Below are positions 24,336-34,447 of a DNA stretch of 64,000 nucleotides, piece by piece. How positions within the stretch are numbered: the first letter of the stretch is position 1; every line of letters starts with the position of its first letter. The notes below the pieces were generated by a model. The model made no database searches and was not told the DNA's origin. It saw nothing but the letters and a program-made list of their open reading frames with translations. This DNA comes from JBMDXB01 sp048594885 (GTDB taxonomy: Bacteria; Acidobacteriota; Vicinamibacteria; Vicinamibacterales; 2-12-FULL-66-21). The stretch spans positions 14,671 through 78,670 of the forward strand of contig JBMDXB010000164.1 in assembly GCA_048594885.1 (NCBI GenBank), in the 5' to 3' direction. Position numbers and translations under genes: made by a program.

Positions 24336-27209
24336 GTGAATCTCCGCACGACGGCCACGCTCCTGCTCGTCTTGTGCGTCGTCACGATCGCGCACGCGCA
24401 GAGCGCGAGCGGCGCCATCGAGGGCGTCGCCGTTGACGAAGGCGGCGGTGTGCTGGTCGGCGCGACGGTCACGCTCACGCACGCGGCGACGGGCACGACA
24501 CGCGCGGCCGTCACCGGTTCGGACGGCCTGTTTCGCGCGCTGTTCCTGCCCGTCGGACTCTACGACGTCACCGTTGTGGCACCGGGATTCGAGCCTCGAA
24601 CGGAATCGCGCGTCGCGGTCGCTGTCGGACAGACGATCACGCTCCGGATCGTGCTGAGGCTCGCCGGTGTTGCCGAATCCCTGAAAGTCGCGGCTGGCGG
24701 CGGAACGCTGGAAACGACGCGAACCGCGGTCAGTACGATCGTGGACGAGCGCGCGGTTCAGCACCTGCCGGTCAACGGACGCAACTTCATCGAGTTCGCG
24801 CTGCTCACCGCCGGTGTCGCGCGCGATGTCCGCCTTGGCGACCTCAGTTTCGCCGGACAGCGCGGCACGCTCAACAGCCTCGTCATCGACGGCGCCGACA
24901 GCAACAACACCTTCGCCGGGCAGACGCTCGGCCGCAGCGGATCGGGCAGGGCGCCCTACCAGTTCAGCCTGGACGCCGTGAAGGAGTTCCAGGTCAACGC
25001 GCAGTCGTTCTCGGCGGAGTACGGCCGCGCGGGCGGCGCGGTGATTAACGTGGTGACGAAGTCGGGTACGAACGCCGTGCGCGGCTCGACGTTCGAGTTC
25101 TACCGCGACAAGGCGCTGAACGCGACCGATGCCATCAGCCGGCTCAGAGGGCTGCCGAAGGCGCCGTATCACTACCATCAATTCGGCGGCACGCTGGGCG
25201 GACCCCTGCGCGTCGACCGCGACTTCTTTTTCGCGAATTACGACGGCCAGCGCAACACGCAGCCGAACACCGTCTTCCTCGATCTTCCGGCCGACGTGTC
25301 GGCGGACCCGGTGACGCAGTCGGCGATCGCGCGATTGCGGCCGCTCGGCGCTTCGTGGGATCGTCGCCTCGACCAGGACGTGTTCCTCGTCAAGACCGAT
25401 CATCATCGCGGCGCGGAGCACCGCGTCTCGTTCCGCTACAACCATCAGGATTTCACCGGGGAAGGATACGAAGCGGCCGGCGCACTGAGCGCCTGGGAGC
25501 ACACCGGCGATTCCCTCGTGAAGACGCGAACCGCCGCGGCGACCTGGGGATGGCTCCCCGGACGTTACCTCAGCGAGCTGAGAGTTCACTACGCGCTCGA
25601 TCACCAGACCGGAACGGCCAACAGCACGGATCCCGAAGCCGCGATCCAGGAGCGCGGGCGGCGCGTGCTCGTGATCGGGCGCAATTTCTTCAGCCCGCGC
25701 GAGACGCTGCTCGATCGTGCGCAGGTAGCCGCCACCCTGGCGTGGTCGGGAGGGCCGCACCTGCTGAAAGCGGGATTCGACGTGCAGTTCGACAAGATCG
25801 AGAACTACTTCCCTGGATTCTTCAGCGGCTCCTACAGGTTCGCGAGCCTCGCCGCGTTCGAGCGGCGCGCGGCCGCCTTCTATCGGCAGGACTTTCCGGG
25901 GCCCGGCACCTCCGGCCCGTACACGCGCCCGCACCGCGACGAGTATTCCGTGTTCGTGCAGGAGGAGTGGAAGCCCGCAACCAGCGTGACGCTGAACGGC
26001 GGCTTGCGCTACGACCTGATGCGGTCAGCGGCGCCGAACGTGCGGAACGCCCATCCGGAGTTGCTGGCCGCTGACATCGACACCAGCCGGCTCAGCGTCG
26101 ACACGAACAACTGGGGCCCGCGCCTGGGTGCCGCGTGGAATCCTCGTGGCGGCCGCTACGTGCTCCGCGCCGGCGGCGGACTGTACTACGGACGCACACC
26201 TTCGATCGCCGCGACGGCCGCCGCCTCCAACGGCATCAACGTCGTCTCGCTCACGTTCACGGGCGCCGACGTGCCTGTCTATCCGCACAGATTCGCGGAC
26301 ATTCCCGCTCACGTCCGCCCGCAGCCGATGATCTTCCATGTCGAGCGTGACCACGCGGATCCGAAGCTCCTGCACGTGAACACGGCATTCGAATGGCGTA
26401 TCGCGGCCGCCACGACACTGACGGCGACGTACCTGCATGTGACCGGACGCGATCTCCCGCGGTCGGTCGATCGCAACCTCGGCACCGCCGGCCAGCGAAG
26501 CTATACGATTGCCGGCGTCAACGGCGAAGTCACGTATCACCGGTTCGGACCGGATCGGCCGTTCCCGTCGTTCGGCCGCGTGGTTGCGTTCGAGTCGAGC
26601 GCCGAATCCCGCTACGACGGCGTCACGGTGGATCTCTCCCGACGCGCGCGCGCCACCCACGTCCGGGTCGCCTACACACTGGGAAAGGTCGTGGACACCA
26701 ATCCTGACGCGACGGCGGTGGCCACCGACGATATCAGGTTCGTCTCCAATCCCATCGACTTCGAAGTCGACCGGACCGTGGGCGATAACGACCGCCGTCA
26801 CCGCCTCGTGGCGAGCGGGGTGTACACAGCGGCGGGATGGTCCTTCAGCAGTATCATCACCACTGAATCCGGGCGCCCGTATTCCGCGAGAATGATCGAC
26901 GTCGATCTCAACAACGACGGAAACAGCCTCAACGATCTCGCGCCAGGCACGCGGCGGAACGCCCTCCGGCTGCCCGCGATCATCACGGTGGACGCCCGGA
27001 TCGCGCGCGAGCTGCCGCTGCGCGGGCGGCTGCGGGCCCACGCGATCGTGGAAGCGTTCAACCTCCTCAATCGAGCGAACATCAACGGCGTCTTCCCGCT
27101 GCGCTACACGCTTCAGGGCTCCACGCTGACGCCACACCCGTCCTTCGGCCTGCCGATTACGTCGGCGGGCGAACGTATCGTCCAGCTCGCCCTGCGTCTT
27201 AGCGTGTGA
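24336..27209 (+). CDS. Oar-like TonB-dependent outer membrane transporter 1
   Basis: A 957-residue protein with a signal peptide (LRTTATLLLVLCVVTIAHAQS). A carboxypeptidase-regulatory-like domain follows (about 24-110, IEGVAVDEGGGVLVGATVTL). Then comes a plug-like region (about 120-240, LPVNGRNFIEFALLTAGV, FSAEYGRAGGAVINVVTKSG) and a long beta-barrel ending in VQLALRLSV. This is the Oar/TonB architecture that fills Acidobacterial genomes and is linked to import of oligosaccharides or peptides. The start is GTG 24336; an upstream ATG would run into the kinase coding region. The ligand is unknown, and the divergent kinase could sense related substrates. Confidence 0.88.
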   Translation: MNLRTTATLLLVLCVVTIAHAQSASGAIEGVAVDEGGGVLVGATVTLTHAATGTTRAAVTGSDGLFRALFLPVGLYDVTVVAPGFEPRTESRVAVAVGQTITLRIVLRLAGVAESLKVAAGGGTLETTRTAVSTIVDERAVQHLPVNGRNFIEFALLTAGVARDVRLGDLSFAGQRGTLNSLVIDGADSNNTFAGQTLGRSGSGRAPYQFSLDAVKEFQVNAQSFSAEYGRAGGAVINVVTKSGTNAVRGSTFEFYRDKALNATDAISRLRGLPKAPYHYHQFGGTLGGPLRVDRDFFFANYDGQRNTQPNTVFLDLPADVSADPVTQSAIARLRPLGASWDRRLDQDVFLVKTDHHRGAEHRVSFRYNHQDFTGEGYEAAGALSAWEHTGDSLVKTRTAAATWGWLPGRYLSELRVHYALDHQTGTANSTDPEAAIQERGRRVLVIGRNFFSPRETLLDRAQVAATLAWSGGPHLLKAGFDVQFDKIENYFPGFFSGSYRFASLAAFERRAAAFYRQDFPGPGTSGPYTRPHRDEYSVFVQEEWKPATSVTLNGGLRYDLMRSAAPNVRNAHPELLAADIDTSRLSVDTNNWGPRLGAAWNPRGGRYVLRAGGGLYYGRTPSIAATAAASNGINVVSLTFTGADVPVYPHRFADIPAHVRPQPMIFHVERDHADPKLLHVNTAFEWRIAAATTLTATYLHVTGRDLPRSVDRNLGTAGQRSYTIAGVNGEVTYHRFGPDRPFPSFGRVVAFESSAESRYDGVTVDLSRRARATHVRVAYTLGKVVDTNPDATAVATDDIRFVSNPIDFEVDRTVGDNDRRHRLVASGVYTAAGWSFSSIITTESGRPYSARMIDVDLNNDGNSLNDLAPGTRRNALRLPAIITVDARIARELPLRGRLRAHAIVEAFNLLNRANINGVFPLRYTLQGSTLTPHPSFGLPITSAGERIVQLALRLSV

Positions 27210-27264
27210 GGAGGACCGCCCATTGGCCAGCCAGGCCAAGCCGTTGGCCGGCAAAAACTGCCTA

Positions 27265-27293
27265 TTGACGGTTCACCGACACCCCCCCACAAT
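27265..27293 (+). promoter_or_regulatory. Possible sigma-70-type promoter of the SIR2-nSTAND cassette
   Basis: TTGACG (27265-27270) is followed after 17 nt by CACAAT (27288-27293). The -35 box matches consensus at 5 of 6 positions and the -10 box at 4 of 6. It lies about 75 nt before the ATG of the first cassette gene, in the 158-bp gap after the TonB receptor gene. No clear ribosome site precedes that ATG. Confidence 0.35.
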
Positions 27294-27367
27294 CAGCGCG
27301 TCGCGTCGTAACGCGCTCCCCAGCCAGTCAACCCACGGGCCCTCCCGTCTGGCAGCATCGACAATCT

Positions 27368-29173
27368 ATGCAGGATCGAGTTCGTGTCCTCGCCAACCTG
27401 ATCAAACAGAAACATCGCACGAGCGATCAGTTCGTTCTGATGCTCGGCGCCGGGGCGTCGATGAGCTCGGGCGTGAAAGCCACGACGACGATCATGACGG
27501 AGCTCGCCGGACAATTCGGCACCGGTTCCGGCACGGACGCCGAGCGGTTCGATCGGCTCTGGGCGACGGCGCCGGTGAGCCAGCGCGCGGCGATGCTGGA
27601 GCCGTACCTGAAACAGGCTCCGTCCGGCGGCTATGAGAAGCTCGCGGAGCTGATCCGCCTTGGCCACATCGACGTGGTCATGACGTTCAACTTCGACCGG
27701 CTCGTCGAGCAGTCGCTGGACGCGATCGGCTTCAACGACTACAAGGTCATCATCCGCGGCGAACACGAACCGCACGTGATCGGCCAGCTGCTGCGCGAGC
27801 GGCAGCCGCGCGTCAAGATCCTGAAGCTTCACGGCAGCCTGCAGTCCACCGACTTCCTGTTCTCCAAAGAGGAGATGCTGAACTATCCGGATCCGCTCGT
27901 GAGCATCATTCGCGAGCTGACCGGTCGCGACATCATCGTGTGCGGCTATGCGTTCGCGGACACCTGCGTCATCCGCGCCTTCAACGACTCGCGCGATGCC
28001 GGCTCGATCTATTTCGTCAATCCCGCCGGCGCGACGGAGGGGGTCAAGTCGTTTCTGTTCGGCCGGCGGTCGCCAGAGAAGGTGATCAGCGGCAAGCTGG
28101 GTGAATTCGACCGCTTCTTCGAGACGCTCCACGAGCTGGTGACGCGGCGCGACACGGAAGCGCCGCAGACGCGCCAGAACCCATTCAAGTTCATCGATCA
28201 TTACCTCGAGGAGGAGCGATCGTATTTCGCCGGGCGCCGCGGCCTCTCGATGACGATTGCCAGGCGGGTCAGCGTCCCTCAGGGTGCGACGCTCTTTCTC
28301 TACGGCGGGTCGAAAGTCGGCAAGACCTCGTTCGTGCGAGCGGGCCTGATCGCCTGTCTCGACGCGCGGGAGCGCGGAGACCAGTGGCAGTGCCTCTACG
28401 TGCGCTGCCGTCCGAACATCACGCAGTTTCTCTGGGACGCGCTGCGGCAGCGCTACGGGCTGGCGGAAGGACCGCCCGACTGGCCGGCGGCGTTCGAGCG
28501 AATGAAGGCGGGCGACCGCCGCACGCTCCTCGTCCTCGATCAGTTCGAGCGGGTGTGCCGCCTGGCAGTCGCGTCACCCGAGCAGCACGCGGAACTGCGC
28601 GATCTCGTGACGATGCTGGAGGCGCAGGCTGACGGTCGCTTGAGCATTCTGCTGGTCGCCGTCGGCGACCTCTCCTTCTGGAAGGTGTTGGCGCAGGTGC
28701 CGCCGCCGGCCGGCGGCCGGCAGACCGAGGAGATCAGGCCGCTTTCCGCCAACCGGGTCGCGCGGTTGATCCGATTCGCCGCGCGCAAGGGAGGCGTCAC
28801 GCTCGATCCCGAGCTCGTCGAGAAGTACTGCAAGGACTACAGCGAAGGCCTGGCGGATCCTGATGGGAAGCAGGCGTTCACGCTGATGCACTTGCAGACG
28901 ATCTGCTACTACGTCGCCCGCGGCTTTCGGCCGCCCGATCGCGGATACGGTGCGCTGCCGCAGGGATTGTCCGCCGTGCTCGACGCGATCCGGGACGACA
29001 AGAGCAGCCTGCTGGAGCTCCTCGACGATCTGCCGCCGGACGATCGCCGGCTCATTCGCCGCTTTCTGAAGGCGATCTGCGATCCCGACGGCAATCCGCG
29101 GACGTTCATCGAATTCATCCGGCAGCACTTTCCCCAGTTGAAAGAAGACCGCTATCCGGAGCCGCTGCCATGA
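27368..29173 (+). CDS. SIR2-like NADase domain fused to a STAND NTPase (putative defence protein)
   Basis: A 601-residue two-domain protein. The N-terminal SIR2-like domain shows the nucleotide site LMLGAGASMSSG (GAGAS 27-31), TFNFD with N108, ILKLHG with H155, and IIVCGYAFAD (193-198). These are the N and H used by defence SIR2 domains to cleave NAD+. A P-loop NTPase follows: Walker A YGGSKVGKTSFVRAGL (312-327) and Walker B TLLVLDQFE (about 386-394), in the style of nSTAND1. The C-terminal 130 residues are helical and could act as a sensor or oligomerisation region. There is no signal peptide. Its stop overlaps the next start (ATGA), so the two proteins are probably made together. A role in abortive infection is inferred from domain architecture. 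Confidence 0.85.
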   Translation: MQDRVRVLANLIKQKHRTSDQFVLMLGAGASMSSGVKATTTIMTELAGQFGTGSGTDAERFDRLWATAPVSQRAAMLEPYLKQAPSGGYEKLAELIRLGHIDVVMTFNFDRLVEQSLDAIGFNDYKVIIRGEHEPHVIGQLLRERQPRVKILKLHGSLQSTDFLFSKEEMLNYPDPLVSIIRELTGRDIIVCGYAFADTCVIRAFNDSRDAGSIYFVNPAGATEGVKSFLFGRRSPEKVISGKLGEFDRFFETLHELVTRRDTEAPQTRQNPFKFIDHYLEEERSYFAGRRGLSMTIARRVSVPQGATLFLYGGSKVGKTSFVRAGLIACLDARERGDQWQCLYVRCRPNITQFLWDALRQRYGLAEGPPDWPAAFERMKAGDRRTLLVLDQFERVCRLAVASPEQHAELRDLVTMLEAQADGRLSILLVAVGDLSFWKVLAQVPPPAGGRQTEEIRPLSANRVARLIRFAARKGGVTLDPELVEKYCKDYSEGLADPDGKQAFTLMHLQTICYYVARGFRPPDRGYGALPQGLSAVLDAIRDDKSSLLELLDDLPPDDRRLIRRFLKAICDPDGNPRTFIEFIRQHFPQLKEDRYPEPLP

Positions 29174-32100
29174 CGATCGTCAGCCCGTCACGTGGACCGG
29201 TGGACCTGACGCTCCTCGATACGCTGAGGACGTCCAACGAAGCCTGGGTCGATCGCGCGGACGACGCCCGCCAGATCATCGACTGCGTCACCCGTTCGAA
29301 GGCGCCGATCATCGTCCTGGTCGGCGGCAGCGGCACCGGAAAGACGGAGCTGCTCAGACAGTGGGTGGTCCCGAGGCTCTCCGAGTATCGGGTCACCTAC
29401 ACTAAAACCTGTCCGGCGCCGGAGGACGTCGAACCGGATGCCGGCGTGCTCGAATTTCATGACGGCTTCGAGAGATGTCTGACCGGCAGCGACGAGACGA
29501 AGAGCGCGGCGGTGGGGCTGCTGCGGCGTGTCGTGATGTCTCCGCGCGGCGCGCGCCGCGTCGTCATCGTCGTCCAGGACGAGGCGCTGAGCCTCCTCGT
29601 GCCGCTCAGCACCGAAGTGCCGCACCTGCTCGACGAGGTGCACGAGATCCCGCCATTGTCGGGAGACCGGATCGTCGAGGCGCTGGTGCGTCATTCGGGG
29701 ACGTCGCTCGGCGATGCGGTTGGCCTGAAGGCGGCGCTTGCCGCCGAACTCGATGCGCTGCCGTCCGGCATGTCGCCGCGCGCCGACCTGGCCGCCTGCC
29801 TGGTGTTCGAGTTGATGCGTTCGGAGACGACGTTCGCCGGCATGAGCGCCAGCGATTTCAAGGACAGGGGCGGCCTGGCGTGGCTGCTGGAACGGCATCT
29901 CGACTTTCTCTTCGAACACCTGCCTGAGGGCGTCGATCCGCAGATGGCGTGGGCCGTCGTTGCGGAGGCGGCGCTTCGCGACGGACTCGGCGTGGAGCAG
30001 GTGGAGGAGCTGGCGCTGCGCTTCGAGGCGAGCCCTGAGGCGATCCAGCAGGTGGTGTCGTGGCTGGAGCAGTCACGTGGCGTGCTGACGCGGTGCGATG
30101 GCCGCTACCGCCTCACGCCGCGGCAGCTCGCGCTGGCGGCGGCGGCGCGTCTCGCCCGCGACGGCGCCGCGAAGTCGCAGGCGCTGCTGCGAACCGGCGT
30201 CAAGCAGTTCTGCGACACCGAGTCGCTGCTGTCCGAGCATCACTTCAAGCGCGTGCACGCGGATCGGCGTTCGCTGCGCGTGTCGGACGAAGAAGCGAAG
30301 CTCATGCTGCGGTGCGCGATCGCCTACGAGTGTCACGCGACCGCCGGCGCCACCGCGTATTGGCTGCGCCGCATACGCAATCAGGATGACGCGGTCGACA
30401 TCCTGTTCGAGCCGCTGTTCGACAGGCGGCCGGAGCTGCGCGCGCGGGCCGCGAGCCACCTCGCCGGGTCGAACCGTCCCGAAGTGCGCAATCAGTTGCT
30501 GCTGGTGGCGCTGCGCGATGAAGATGCCGCCGTTCGCACGCGTGCCATCGACAGCCTCCGCGCCATGTCGGATGAGGCGCTGCTGGCCTCGCTCATCCGG
30601 GAAACGAGGGATCGGCACAGCCCCCACAGGTTGCGCGCGCTCGAGGCCCTCGGCAGCTTCGACGTGCCCGAAGCGACCGAATGCCTTGTGCATCTGATCG
30701 GCGCCAACGCTGCCGGAGAGGACGCCGAGGCCCGGCGCCTCGCGATCGATGTGCTCGCGCGTCAGAACAACAGCCGCTCTGCCGAGGCGCTCGTGCACGT
30801 CGCGATCAACGATCCGGACGCCGACGATCGCGGATGGGCGGCCGGTGCGCTGGCGACGGTGACGGACGAGAGCGCCGTCAAGAGCGTGTTCGCGCAGTTG
30901 CCCGAGCGGAGTGTGTGGCAGCCGGTCACGGATCGCGCGACGTGGATTCGAGGGATCGTGGAAACGCTCGGCGCGGCCGCGCTCGTGCTCCCCGGTCTGC
31001 TGATCACCGGCCTGGTGCTCGCGACGATGAAGCGCTGGGCGCTGGCAGCGGTGCTGACCGCCGGCGGCCTGATCGGGCTCTGGCTCGGCAGCCGTTCGGG
31101 CTGGGCCATCCTCTTGTTCTGGGTGTGTGTGGCCGTCGGGATGTTGTGGCCGCTGCGCGTGCTGATGAACGAGCGCCTGCACGGTCACGCGCAGGGTCCG
31201 CACCGGCGCGCCCTCGGACGCGTCCTGTTCGGCATCAGTGCATTCACGTGGTTCGCGCTGCTCCCAGGGCTGCCCGCCATGCTCGCGCACCAGACTCGCC
31301 GCGGGCTTGGGCTGTTCGGCATGCAGATCGTCGGAGGCTCGCTGGTGTTCGTCTCGGTGAAAGCGCAGGGCTGGTTCGACGTGTACGCCCAGGCCTCAAC
31401 CGGACTGCGCCGCAGCGTCTGGGTCTTTGCGATCGTCGGCATCGTGCTCTGGTTCGCCGCATGGGTGCTCGGCATCGTCAGCGGACTGCGCGCGTTCATG
31501 TTCCGCCAGCGCACGCAGCGGCGTGAGCGCACCGATGCGGTGTACGCGGCGCTCGTCGGGAGTCGGACGGCTGGACGCCTGCTCGTCGAGCCGCTCACGA
31601 CCGGACAGGCGGTCGAGCGTTGGCGCTGGCGCGTGTTCCGCCGGTGGGGCACCGCGCTCGACGACGCGATGAAGGACGCGTGGAAGGCCGCTGCCCCGGA
31701 CGCGCGGCCGCGCGTGTTCCGGGCGCTGTGCCGGAGGCGCGACGCGGCCGCCATGGAGTTTCTCAACAGCGCGGTCAACTCGCTCGGCTGGGCGCACCGA
31801 ATCCGGTTCATGTGGACGGCGTGCGCCTACCGGTTGTCGCTGTGGCCCGCGCCGGTGTTGTACGGCGCGCTCACGGTTCTTGCCGTGCAGGCGGCACTGA
31901 CGTTCGGCGTCTGGAAGCTGTACCAGCACAGCCCGCCGACCCTCGAGTACCGGATCGGCAGGTCCGACCTCAGCAAGGCGGACCGGATTCGCGCCGCACA
32001 GAAGCTGCAGATGCTCGCCGCTCAGGACACGAATCGCTCGGCGGCGGCGTCCGCGTATGCCAGTCTCAAACACCTGGTGGAGAAGGACACGTTCCGCAGC

Positions 32101-33336
32101 CTCCCGCCCGACGTGCAGTACGAGGTGCTGAACGCCATTGGCGGCCTTGCCCATCGCGAAATGCAGGAGAGTGCGGCGGTGAGATTTGCTGGTGTGATCG
32201 ACCAGGATTTCGCATTCCTGGCGCCGCACGTCCAGGACGGGGTCCTGTCGGCGGGCGTCGCGTTTGCCGGCAAGACGTCGGATGAACACCAGCTGCACGA
32301 CTCGGTGTGGCAGCTCCGGACGCGGTACCCCTACAAGACCATCGAGACGCTGCAGCAGCTCGGGGGAAAGGAATCCGCGGATCGCCTGAGCGCATTCATC
32401 ACCGATCCGCTGCTGGTCATCGGCGACCCGAAGGAGAAGGCAGAGGAGCGGCAGCAGCGGACGCTGCACGCCAAGCGTGCGGCGCTCGCCGCTCTTGCGA
32501 AGCTTGCGCGCAAGGATGCGGCCGCCATCGAGGCCCTGCGGCGTCTCGAGCGCGATACGGCGCTGCCGCAGGACGTTCGCGCCGAGGCGGGACTCGCCGC
32601 CGACGCAGCTCTACCCGTCGCGATCGCGGAGGCGCAGTTGAACGACGGGCAGGTCGCCAGCGCGATCGAGACGCTCAGACCGCGACTGAGCGCCCTCGAT
32701 CCGGCACAGCGCGCGCAAGCGCAACGCATCGTCGCCGCCGCCTACCTGGCACGGGCGCAGCAAGCGTACGACGCAGAGAACTACCTGGCCGCGCGCGACA
32801 ATCTGGTCACGGCGATCGAGAACGGTCCGCAGCAGTCTGACGTGCCGGTGCTCGTCTCGCTTGGGTTCGAGCTGGCGTTCTGGTTCCACGAGCGGCGGAC
32901 CATCGAGGATCCGAAGGGCGGGTACGGGTCCGTGTACAGCATCCTGAACCACCTGGACCGCCTGCCGCTCGACGAGTTGAACCGGCGCAGCCTGCGCGCC
33001 AACCTCGCGGAGTCGAGCTTCACGACCGGCCGTGCCGGAGAAGCCGTGGCGCTCGCCAGCGCGGTCATCGGTGACAAGGCGACGGATCAGTCGACGGGCC
33101 TGAACGTGCGGTTCCTGAAGTTCGCGGCGCTGACGTGCGCCGGGCGCGCGGCCGAGGCACAGCGGGCGAAGGACGATCTGGCGAAGTTCCAGAAGCAGTT
33201 GGCCGACGGTTTCCAGAATTCCTGGGTCTACGACGGCACCAGGCGGTATATCGAGAGCCCCGGCTCTCCATGCGCGTCGATTCCTCCGGAACGGAACAGG
33301 GATCTGCTCTCGACGCTCGCGTCCGTGGCGCGGTAG
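29170..33336 (+). CDS. Large P-loop / HEAT-repeat / multi-helix membrane / alpha-solenoid protein, partner of the SIR2-STAND protein
   Basis: A 1388-residue protein of unrecognised family. Residues 1-330 form an AAA/STAND-like NTPase with Walker A VGGSGTGKTE (51-60), a hydrophobic strand ending in acidic residues (RRVVIVVQDE, about 129-138), and a winged-helix-like end (SRGVLTRCDGRYRLTPRQLA). Residues 405-585 are HEAT-like repeats (RPELRARAASHLAG, EDAAVRTRAIDSLRAMS, DADDRGWAAGALA). About six hydrophobic helices lie between 600 and 785 and another at 895-918. The last 470 residues are alpha-helical, TPR/HEAT-like and rich in Ala. The ATGA overlap with the SIR2 gene and the absence of other genes mark a two-gene cassette. 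It may be the membrane-tethered sensor or regulator; this is inference. Confidence 0.8.
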   Translation: MTIVSPSRGPVDLTLLDTLRTSNEAWVDRADDARQIIDCVTRSKAPIIVLVGGSGTGKTELLRQWVVPRLSEYRVTYTKTCPAPEDVEPDAGVLEFHDGFERCLTGSDETKSAAVGLLRRVVMSPRGARRVVIVVQDEALSLLVPLSTEVPHLLDEVHEIPPLSGDRIVEALVRHSGTSLGDAVGLKAALAAELDALPSGMSPRADLAACLVFELMRSETTFAGMSASDFKDRGGLAWLLERHLDFLFEHLPEGVDPQMAWAVVAEAALRDGLGVEQVEELALRFEASPEAIQQVVSWLEQSRGVLTRCDGRYRLTPRQLALAAAARLARDGAAKSQALLRTGVKQFCDTESLLSEHHFKRVHADRRSLRVSDEEAKLMLRCAIAYECHATAGATAYWLRRIRNQDDAVDILFEPLFDRRPELRARAASHLAGSNRPEVRNQLLLVALRDEDAAVRTRAIDSLRAMSDEALLASLIRETRDRHSPHRLRALEALGSFDVPEATECLVHLIGANAAGEDAEARRLAIDVLARQNNSRSAEALVHVAINDPDADDRGWAAGALATVTDESAVKSVFAQLPERSVWQPVTDRATWIRGIVETLGAAALVLPGLLITGLVLATMKRWALAAVLTAGGLIGLWLGSRSGWAILLFWVCVAVGMLWPLRVLMNERLHGHAQGPHRRALGRVLFGISAFTWFALLPGLPAMLAHQTRRGLGLFGMQIVGGSLVFVSVKAQGWFDVYAQASTGLRRSVWVFAIVGIVLWFAAWVLGIVSGLRAFMFRQRTQRRERTDAVYAALVGSRTAGRLLVEPLTTGQAVERWRWRVFRRWGTALDDAMKDAWKAAAPDARPRVFRALCRRRDAAAMEFLNSAVNSLGWAHRIRFMWTACAYRLSLWPAPVLYGALTVLAVQAALTFGVWKLYQHSPPTLEYRIGRSDLSKADRIRAAQKLQMLAAQDTNRSAAASAYASLKHLVEKDTFRSLPPDVQYEVLNAIGGLAHREMQESAAVRFAGVIDQDFAFLAPHVQDGVLSAGVAFAGKTSDEHQLHDSVWQLRTRYPYKTIETLQQLGGKESADRLSAFITDPLLVIGDPKEKAEERQQRTLHAKRAALAALAKLARKDAAAIEALRRLERDTALPQDVRAEAGLAADAALPVAIAEAQLNDGQVASAIETLRPRLSALDPAQRAQAQRIVAAAYLARAQQAYDAENYLAARDNLVTAIENGPQQSDVPVLVSLGFELAFWFHERRTIEDPKGGYGSVYSILNHLDRLPLDELNRRSLRANLAESSFTTGRAGEAVALASAVIGDKATDQSTGLNVRFLKFAALTCAGRAAEAQRAKDDLAKFQKQLADGFQNSWVYDGTRRYIESPGSPCASIPPERNRDLLSTLASVAR

Positions 33337-33356
33337 CGGAGTATCGCGGCCGACCG

Positions 33357-34417
33357 CTATACCTCCGCCACGACTTTCCCGACGCTCTCGCCCGATTGCA
33401 GATAGCGCATCGCCGCTGGAATCTCGGCGAATGGAAATCGGCGTCCGATGACCGGCGGGACGTCCAGCATCGCGTTGAGCGCGTCCCAGCCGGCAGCGAG
33501 TTCGTCATGGCGGTCCCACAGCCAGATCAGATTGAATCCCATCATGCTGCGGTTGGCGCTGATCATCGCGAGCGGATCGATGCGCGGGCGCGCCGCGTAC
33601 TTCAAAGCCAGTCGCAGATAACCTGGACGCACGCCGTCGGGCGTGAAGTCCGCCGCGCCGTAGACGATGTACCGGCCGGCAGGACGCAAGCGTCTGAAAG
33701 CCGGCTGCAGGAAGCGTCCGGCGACGGCATCGAAGACGATGTCGAAACCGGGCGCGCCGGCGGCGGCAAGCGCGCGATCCAGCCGCGCACCGAACGAGCG
33801 GCCATCCCGTACGATCACCGTCTCCGCCGCGCGGTGCCGGTGTTCGATCAGCCAACGACGCTTGGCGTCGCCGCCGACGACGGCAATCGATCGTGCTCCA
33901 ATCACGTCCAGCATCGCGAGCGCGTTCAGGCCGACCCCGCCGGCGGCGGACTGGACGAGGACAACATCGCCGCGTCTCACTGCGCCGAGCCGGAACAGAC
34001 CGTACCACGCGGTGAGGCCCTGCGCGGGGAGCGCTGCCGCTTCCGCGAAGCTCCAGCCGGCGCGGATCGGCCTCAGGTATGCCGGGTCGGCGTCGATCGC
34101 CGTCGCGTAGGCGCCGAACCGCGTCACCCCGGCAACGCGATCGCCGCGCCGGAAGCCCTCACGCGCGCGAGTGTCGACGTCCTCGACAATCCCGGCGAAC
34201 TCCAGGCCCGGAACGAACGAGCCTTTCGGTGTCGCCGAATAGAGACGAGACACGCGAAGATATCCGCGAAGTTCAGGCCAATCGCCTTGACGGCGACGCG
34301 AACCGTGCCGGCGCCAAGTTCCGGCAGCGGTTCGGATCTCCGCTTCAGCCGCTCGAGCGAACCGGCCCGATCGATTCGCCACGCGTCGCGCGTGACGCCG
34401 CGCTCGTTTCCGTCCAT
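33357..34417 (-). pseudogene. Quinone oxidoreductase-like MDR-family protein, frameshifted
   Basis: Two overlapping minus-strand frames together encode one medium-chain dehydrogenase/reductase. The N-terminus (from ATG 34417: TVRVAVKAIGLNFADIFACL) lies in one frame. The rest (LYSATPKGSFVPGLEFAGIV, the cofactor loop VLVQSAAGGVGLNALAM, GFDIVFDAVAGRF) lies in another. The switch falls near 34245-34250; restoring one G would give the family-typical ADIFACLGLYSATP. Zinc ligands of classical ADHs are not evident, so it belongs to the zeta-crystallin/QOR-like branch. This is either a recent single-base loss or a sequencing error. It converges with the SIR2 cassette (20 bp between stops). Confidence 0.78.
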
Positions 34418-34447
34418 CGGTCTGTTCGCCGAGGGGCTCGTGCCGCC

